23,381 bases of DNA. It comes from Perkinsus marinus ATCC 50983. Lineage: Eukaryota > Perkinsozoa > Perkinsida > Perkinsidae. Positions 18,120 to 23,381 of the stretch are shown here, one piece after another (position 1 is the first letter of the stretch; every line of letters begins with the position of its first letter). The translations under genes were made by a program, and so were the position numbers. The notes under the pieces are model-generated. The model searched no databases. It saw nothing but the letters and a program-made list of their open reading frames with translations, and had not been told where the DNA came from. The stretch covers positions 87,055 through 110,435 of the forward strand of contig NW_003205746.1 in assembly GCF_000006405.1 (NCBI RefSeq). Direction: 5' to 3'.

Positions 18120-21100
18120 CTAATGACGCCGACTTCTCTCTCTACTACGGCTCCGACTCGAGCGTCGTGAACGGCGGCGAGGAGGGGAGTCTTGACGAGG
18201 CTCTGGAGGGACTCCACAAATCTGCATGTGCTTGTAGATCAGCAATTTCCACATCTTCAGAACGAAAGTCTGAAATAACATCACATTCCTTCGGAAATGG
18301 AATACTTCACCACACTGAAACGCTATCACTACCGCAGTGGCTATCGGATTCGACAATAACTCCCCATAGTAAATATCTTCTATTAAAATCATAAGAGCGA
18401 GACTTTACTCAAGAGGAGCATCCACAAAATAAGTATCATATTATGAGCATCACTGAGAGAAAATAATCTAAGCCACTGTCAATAGCTACACAGCTCAAAT
18501 GCATCTACCATCTATGCAGAAACAGAGGACCGTTCGATGTCTAGAATAGAGCCTCCTATCTCCATCTCAATACCCACCTCAGTTTCATCGTCCAGGAAAG
18601 GCTTGAGGTCAGTAATACACTGCTGGACAGGCGTCTCAGCGTCCATCCTCTCAAGAATTAAGTTTAACATACGAGGTTCCATCACTCCTAACAGCAAGCA
18701 CGTATATACCAACCTGATCGGCCTTAAGGACACTACCGAAATACTCCGTCAACTTCTTCTCCAGCCAAGGCTTCAACTGCAACCGAAGAACATCGCATTC
18801 CTTGAGAGCATGCCAGTCCAGTTCGAAAGCCATGATAGCATTCCTGCACAACAACAACAACATCACCATAACACCCAATCTCGCCCTCGTACCTTGATCT
18901 GGGCATCGCCCGCAACAGAGCTTGGGATTGCCGTAAAGCTGCTTCCTTAGCTGCGGGATCGCGAGGCGCTGAAATAAGTTAACAAAATACAAACCGGTAA
19001 AAGTAGGCTCCTATTCCGATCTTAAAAACGCATATTCCCTCCAGATGAAAACAATGTGACAATAATATGACAATTCTCACGTTCAACAACCTGTCTTTGA
19101 CGTGCTTGGTCCTCAGCCCTCGTCTGAGCAAACATCTCCTTGGTTTTCTCTATCGACGAACCTGAACAATGAAGGTGGGGAAATCCTCTATCACCATCTT
19201 ATAATACTGTTTCTGTCTACGGTTACTATATACACCTACATAACAAAGATAGACAATTTTAAGCCCGGAAACTCCATCTCATTCCCTCATTCCAGCTAAA
19301 TCCCGAAGTATTGTTATACTACAATGACATGATTTCCCCGCATACACTGCCGACAATAGATATACCCTAAACTAAGATCTAATAACTCATCAAACCATGA
19401 ACCCATGCGTAAACTCATGAGTATTGTATGAATATCAAGCTTCATCTGAGACACTGCACCCTCTACGACGTAATGGATCCACTAACGTCATCAACTTATG
19501 ACACCAGAGAATCATCATTATCAGTTACGTCTGCACTCCCAGTCAGATCAGTGCTGCCCAGAATACACCCACTATAGGTAAACCGCAACGGACAAAACCG
19601 ACATATGCGGGCGAATCCTTCCTGATGATAAAGCCCGACAGGGTGTACTACCGCTCTTTCGTTCAGGTTCACCGCCGAAACCCATCCGGGATCGCTGGTC
19701 AACACTCTGTTTCTTTCGCCTCCTCAACTCCTGCATTTCCTCAAGCAGTTGGCGTCTAGCTTCCTCTTCTCGCCGTTTACGCTCCTCTTCTTCCTTCCGT
19801 CGACGTTCCTCCTCTTCCTTCACCTCCCTAGCCTCTTCAGCTCTATCCCTGAGGACAACAACAACAATCACAACATCCCAATACATCTCTGCTACCCTCA
19901 ACTGAGCTTAGAAAATTTACGCATACTTTGTATTATAACTCTACGAGAATCAACACACGTTCGAGCAAATTTTCCACACCGAAATCGCCATTACTCATCA
20001 TCAAGCTCTTCCTCCCTCCTCCTATCCAATCGTCTTGAGCACCGTACCGGGCCTTCGTTCGGATTACCATCCTAAACCCAAATCCATCAAGTCCCTCCCT
20101 AAAGGCGCTCCCACCTGATCGATGAGCTCAAACCTTTCACTTTCCTCCTGCATTTCCTCATCATTTCGCCTCTCACATTCCATCTCCCTCTCACGCTCTG
20201 TCCTCTCCCAGTTACCTTTCCGTCGTTTATACCTACACCACCACAACAAGAAAAACAATCACACCAACAACAACATGGGAGTACTACTCTTTCCTGATAG
20301 ACTCCCTCAGGTCAGCCCTGCGCCTAAGCCTCGCCATTTCCCTATTAGAATCCCTATAACGCTTCGACAAAGCCGATACTGCAGCACCGCCATCCTCCCG
20401 CACACTCCGACCTTCCGACGACGCCCGACTCTTCTTATCCCGGGCTCTGGACGCATCCTAATAATGACAAATTAACGCCGATGAAAAATCTTCCCAGTGC
20501 GCACCCTAGAAGATGTCAGCTTATCTTTCTCGAGTTTCTCCTTCCACTCCTTGTTAGCCTCACTCACCAACGCCTCCACTGCTGCCGCAGTCTCTTTCTC
20601 CCGTTTAATATCGATATCTTCCTACACTCAAATGCTCATCATCACTTCAGTGGTGATAGCATCAACACTTACCCTAGCAGTGTAATCATCAACCAGTTTC
20701 TGAGCCCTCTCATCACATTTTACCAATATACTTTTACCACCCAGTTCACGCCCATCCAAGAGCTCGATCGCCCTCCATAGTCCTCCAGCATCAGCAAACT
20801 CACAGTAACCAAAGTTCAGCGCCTTCCCAGTCGAAGGGTCAACTTGGCGGCTCCAGTTGATGACTGATCATAACGACCATCATAAACATGCTCATCATCC
20901 ACCCCTCTCCTCCCTCCTCACCAGTTCCGCACTGATCCAACAGTTTACGAACCACCGAATCACTGATATCAGCGCACAGTCTACCAACGTAAGCCCGACA
21001 TGTTTCCTTCCTTAAAGTCGTTCTAACCTCCTTAAGCTCGATAGTAGTGCTACTGCTAGGGAGAACAGGAGGAGGAGGAGAACTTCCTCCCACTGGTGCG

Positions 21101-21519
21101 ACAGGGGTCGTCGTCGTAGTAGTAGGGGGACGCGGAAGTGTAGGCGGGAACATTCCCGCCGGAGCTCCAGCGAACAGTCCTGGTGGGGGTGTTGGGGGTT
21201 GGGGGAACCCAGGTAGTTCTGAGATAACAACATAGTGTGCTACTCTTATGGTGTATCTTACACTACCCATTCCAGGCATCGGCATCATTCCTGGTATCAT
21301 ACCTGGCATCATACCGGGCACTGGGGAGGCACCAGGGAACGAACCCGGGCCGCCCGGTGGGACCCCAGGAGGGGGAGGAGGAGGTGGGAAGAACTGTTGT
21401 TGTTGTTGCTGCTGTTGGTCACCTGTTGGCACCGGGAATCCACCTCCTCCTGCTCCTCCTGCAGCTGGTGCAAAACCTGGGTTGGGCGGCGGAAAGCCCA
21501 TGCCTGGCGGTGGTAGCAT
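18120..21519 (-). CDS. RBM25: RBM25-type splicing factor (RRM, charged coiled coil, PWI, RS tail)
   Basis: Minus exons: 21519-21267, 21218-20922, 20863-20673, 20621-20505, 20457-20288, 20232-20115, 20071-19995, 19848-19652, 19161-19081, 18968-18893, 18843-18737, 18687-18578 and 18269-18120, about 647 residues with every phase closing. RBM25/Snu71 proteins associate with U1 snRNP and influence splice-site choice in the nucleus. Order: Pro/Gly-rich N-terminus with a run of eight Gln; RRM at about 157-232 (AYVGRL, then LNFGYCEF); ELGGKSILVKCDERAQKLVDDYTAR, matching RBM25 just after the RRM; a long Arg/Glu/Lys coiled coil (KEEEERRRKEEEERKRREEE); PWI domain at about 526-620 (FELDWHALKE, KPWLEKKLTEYFG, FVLKMWKLLIYKH); RS tail ending RSRSRERSRRH. 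The 490-nt intron (19162-19651) could hide a small exon. The human protein is longer (about 840). Confidence 0.94.
21219..21266 (-). other. 48-nt stop-free intron of RBM25
   Basis: The intron GTAGTG...TATCTCAG is exactly 16 codons and has no stop in the reading frame, so retention would insert 16 residues into the Pro/Gly-rich region without a frame change. Splicing restores MPGMELPGFPQPP, which is consistent with the surrounding composition. Retention instead gives a hydrophobic insert. Confidence 0.7.
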
Positions 21520-21652
21520 ATTACGATCAACGGCGAACAAGGAAAACTACACCCACGTAGCAGACGATGGGTAAAAACAACACAAATACAAGTTATCATT
21601 GACGGAGAAACCAACTTGACAGGAGGAATGAATAATCCAGTGTCTTAAGCTC
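21520..21652 (-). promoter_or_regulatory. 133-bp spacer between FARSB and RBM25
   Basis: Both genes read leftward with only this spacer between the stop and the next ATG. On the minus strand it contains a T-rich run (TTGTATTTGTGTTGTTTTTA) followed by GGGTGTAG about 40 nt before the RBM25 ATG, which would serve as a splice acceptor, either for a 5'-UTR intron or for spliced-leader trans-splicing if this is a perkinsid or dinoflagellate relative. That last point is inference. Confidence 0.35.
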
Positions 21653-23381
21653 TTACTCCCTCAACCACTCTAAGAAAGGCTCCAGGGTAATCTCGAGGAC
21701 CGAAGCTGGGAAGCTCATATCGAAGTTTTCGAGAACCTATAAATGACCCGAGTTCGATCCCTGCATCCAACACTTCTACCTCACCTCAGGATGCAGCACA
21801 CCGAGGATGCCTATGCAGACATCGCCAACCATGACCTTAGCCTGTCGGCCAGGGAACATAGCCGCATCATCGATCTCCTCCAGATGGTAACGCCTCTGGA
21901 CCCTCTTATTGACGTTCTCCTCGAAATCAGCTGCAAGGTTGAGTGACCACATAATTTGGTTTAATAAACCATGGATAGTCTCAAAGCCACTATTCGTGCC
22001 TACTCCCATAATCATCATCAATACCAACAACACCAACACTCAGCTACCCGCTATAAGTGCCGCCAATCTCCGCTCATTTCGGGCGCCGGTCTCAGCAAGA
22101 GACGATTGAACTACCACATCCGAAACCTGATAATATCTAAGTCATTGGTGAAAGGGCCTCACTCGAGTACCTCGAATAGCTTGATCGGAGGAGGATTATG
22201 CTTGTTGGACTGAAGGACCTTGAGGAGGCAAGGAATCAGACTAGTACGGCAGATCTCGAAATCCTTCGTCTTAGGGTTTGACAGTTGCACAGGAACCGGA
22301 TTGAGCTCGTATGAGTAGTATTGGGATGCAGCATCTGTTTGGGAATATCAAATATGTAAATCGATATAAGGAAGGTACCATGAGCAGCAAGCTTAGACTT
22401 GGGGCTCTTACCGCCAGTAGGAGGGTGCTTTTGGAAGACCCTAGGAATAGGCTCCTTGCCAGTCAGCTCGAGATTCACATCTCTAAAATAGCCCAATGGT
22501 AAAAGCTCGCGCCATCCATCGAACAACCGCGAGTTCGATTCCCACCACCTACCTTCTAAGATAATCGTAGTTCTCCTTAGTGTTCAGGAGCACCCACGTA
22601 AGACACTCGCAGAAGCCAGCCATAGCACACTCCGACCTGACCACAAAGAGACACTCCACACATCAACAGCCATTCTCCTCCGATCCGACCTCATCATATC
22701 AGATAGTCTATTGATCGGCTGCTCCTTCGGAAAGGTAACAGTCAGAGGGACGGTAGCCTCGAGATTATTATAACCATAACTACCATAGCAACAAACCAGT
22801 CGATCACATGAGCCTAGCAAGGGCCTACGAGATAGCAAGATCCTCGATGAGGTCACATTCGTGCATAACATCACTCCTAGTCACTGGTACAGTAACTTCT
22901 ATAGTGTTCTTCGCGGCATCCACCACCTTCGACGGTAAGAACCTAGATGAACGTAAGTCACCAAAACCATTAGAGGATAAATCCCAAAGTCTACATTCTC
23001 GTAAGGTCACTTGCCACTTGCTTATCACCAATCTTATCCTCGATCGCTAGCGCCTTGCGTAGCCTCAACCCCGAGACCTCGATAACCCGCGAGGTAAGGT
23101 CAGGGGTAACCATAGTACGGCCCGCCCATCTCGAGGCGTGGGCCGGCGAGTAAGTCACTGGTACGGGCTCGATGGTGAAAGGCTTTGCTGAGTACTGCGA
23201 AAAAGCTGTCACCTGAGAAGAAGGAGCGGTGCCAACTCTCTCCTACAGACGATCGAGGAGCTCCTACCAGCATGTTAACAGCCGTCTTTCCCTTAGTGAG
23301 GTCAGTACAAGTACACTCGATGAACACGTCATGAGTGTCCAGAGTGATCTTAGAGAAATCAGAATTGATAATAGGAGGCAA
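21653..23381 (-). CDS. FARSB: Phenylalanyl-tRNA synthetase beta subunit, cytosolic type (5' part outside the window)
   Basis: Ten exons are seen on the minus strand: 23381-23268, 23212-22995, 22942-22829, 22779-22690, 22636-22553, 22482-22412, 22334-22171, 22126-22048, 21999-21785 and 21736-21653 (stop TAA), 410 residues with all phases closing. The alpha2-beta2 enzyme charges tRNA-Phe with phenylalanine. Seen in order: [15 protein letters not shown] with [41 protein letters not shown] (B5 domain), [84 protein letters not shown] and [12 protein letters not shown]. The match is to the archaeal/eukaryotic form. About 30 residues between YDYLRR and VQLSNPKT look longer than in the human protein. 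Introns are 44-77 nt. The 70-nt one has tRNA-like motifs. Confidence 0.96.
21737..21784 (-). other. FARSB last intron with T-arm-like motif
   Basis: 48-nt intron GTGAGG...TTTATAG. In the sense orientation it contains GGGATCGAACTCGGG, the reverse complement of a tRNA B-box/T-arm. The 9-mer TCGAACTCG ends exactly 12 nt before the 3' splice junction, the same spacing as in ATP11 intron 1 (9-mer at 11875-11883, junction after 11895). Confidence 0.7.
22483..22552 (+). other. 70-nt FARSB intron with antisense tRNA-like A and B boxes
   Basis: The intron itself is on the minus strand (AAG|GTAGGTGG ... CTATTTTAG|A). Read on the plus strand it holds TAGCCCAATGG (22489-22499, fitting the A-box consensus TRGCNNAGYNGG except for one base) and GAGTTCGATTCCC (22531-22543, fitting the B box), at about the spacing of a tRNA gene, and is 70 nt long. 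A 6-bp stem (CTCGCG/CGCGAG) lies between them. The 5' and 3' ends do not pair as an acceptor stem and the T stem is mismatched, so it is not called a functional tRNA. Confidence 0.55.

Noticed and set aside
21330-21360. GGGAACGAACCCGGGCC as another T-arm-like element
   Set aside because: It lies in RBM25 exon 1 and is explained by Gly/Pro/Ser codons of the GGPGSFPGASP stretch.

Overview
The window is nuclear DNA of a gene-dense, intron-rich unicellular eukaryote. Most introns are 42-58 nt with GT-AG ends, TAA, TAG and TGA all work as stops (which argues against a ciliate), and spacers are short. A perkinsid-like alveolate fits best. That is an inference from gene architecture and no sequence search was run. 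One 100-N assembly gap lies at 12290-12389. I rebuilt genes by hand from conserved protein motifs plus GT-AG junctions with matching phase. For the six recognised genes every exon phase closes.

Left part, 1-3591: no gene recognised, only simple repeats, a strong hairpin, a G-quadruplex motif and a dispersed repeat. At 3592-3926 there is a doubtful small gene. Plus-strand genes follow: a stand-alone biotin-protein-ligase N-terminal (glutamine-amidotransferase-like) protein in 10 exons (4248-7423), an unrecognised basic protein (7830-8514) and a type-5 peroxiredoxin in 4 exons (8670-9296). The peroxiredoxin converges on EMC4, an ER membrane complex subunit in 5 exons on the minus strand (9617-10503). 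EMC4 shares a 359-bp divergent promoter region with the mitochondrial F1-ATPase assembly factor ATP11/ATPAF1 on the plus strand (10863-12727).

Right part, 13657-23381: almost everything reads on the minus strand. In transcription order these are the C-terminal half of cytosolic phenylalanyl-tRNA synthetase beta (open at the window edge), an RBM25-type splicing factor (RRM, charged coiled coil, PWI, RS tail, 13 exons) only 133 bp behind it, a putative small secreted protein, a 1-kb array of 44-bp minisatellite units, a coiled-coil protein, and two or three small unrecognised proteins.

The recognised genes are housekeeping functions: translation, splicing, ER membrane-protein insertion, ATP-synthase assembly and peroxide removal. 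They form no single pathway. The most unusual signals are non-coding: the minisatellite with a palindrome in each unit and a higher-order duplication; tRNA T-arm-like motifs inside or beside introns, one intron having an A box and a B box in antisense; a GC-AG intron; possible introns of 32-36 nt; and two introns of about 0.9-1.1 kb among tiny ones, one of which carries a dispersed repeat.
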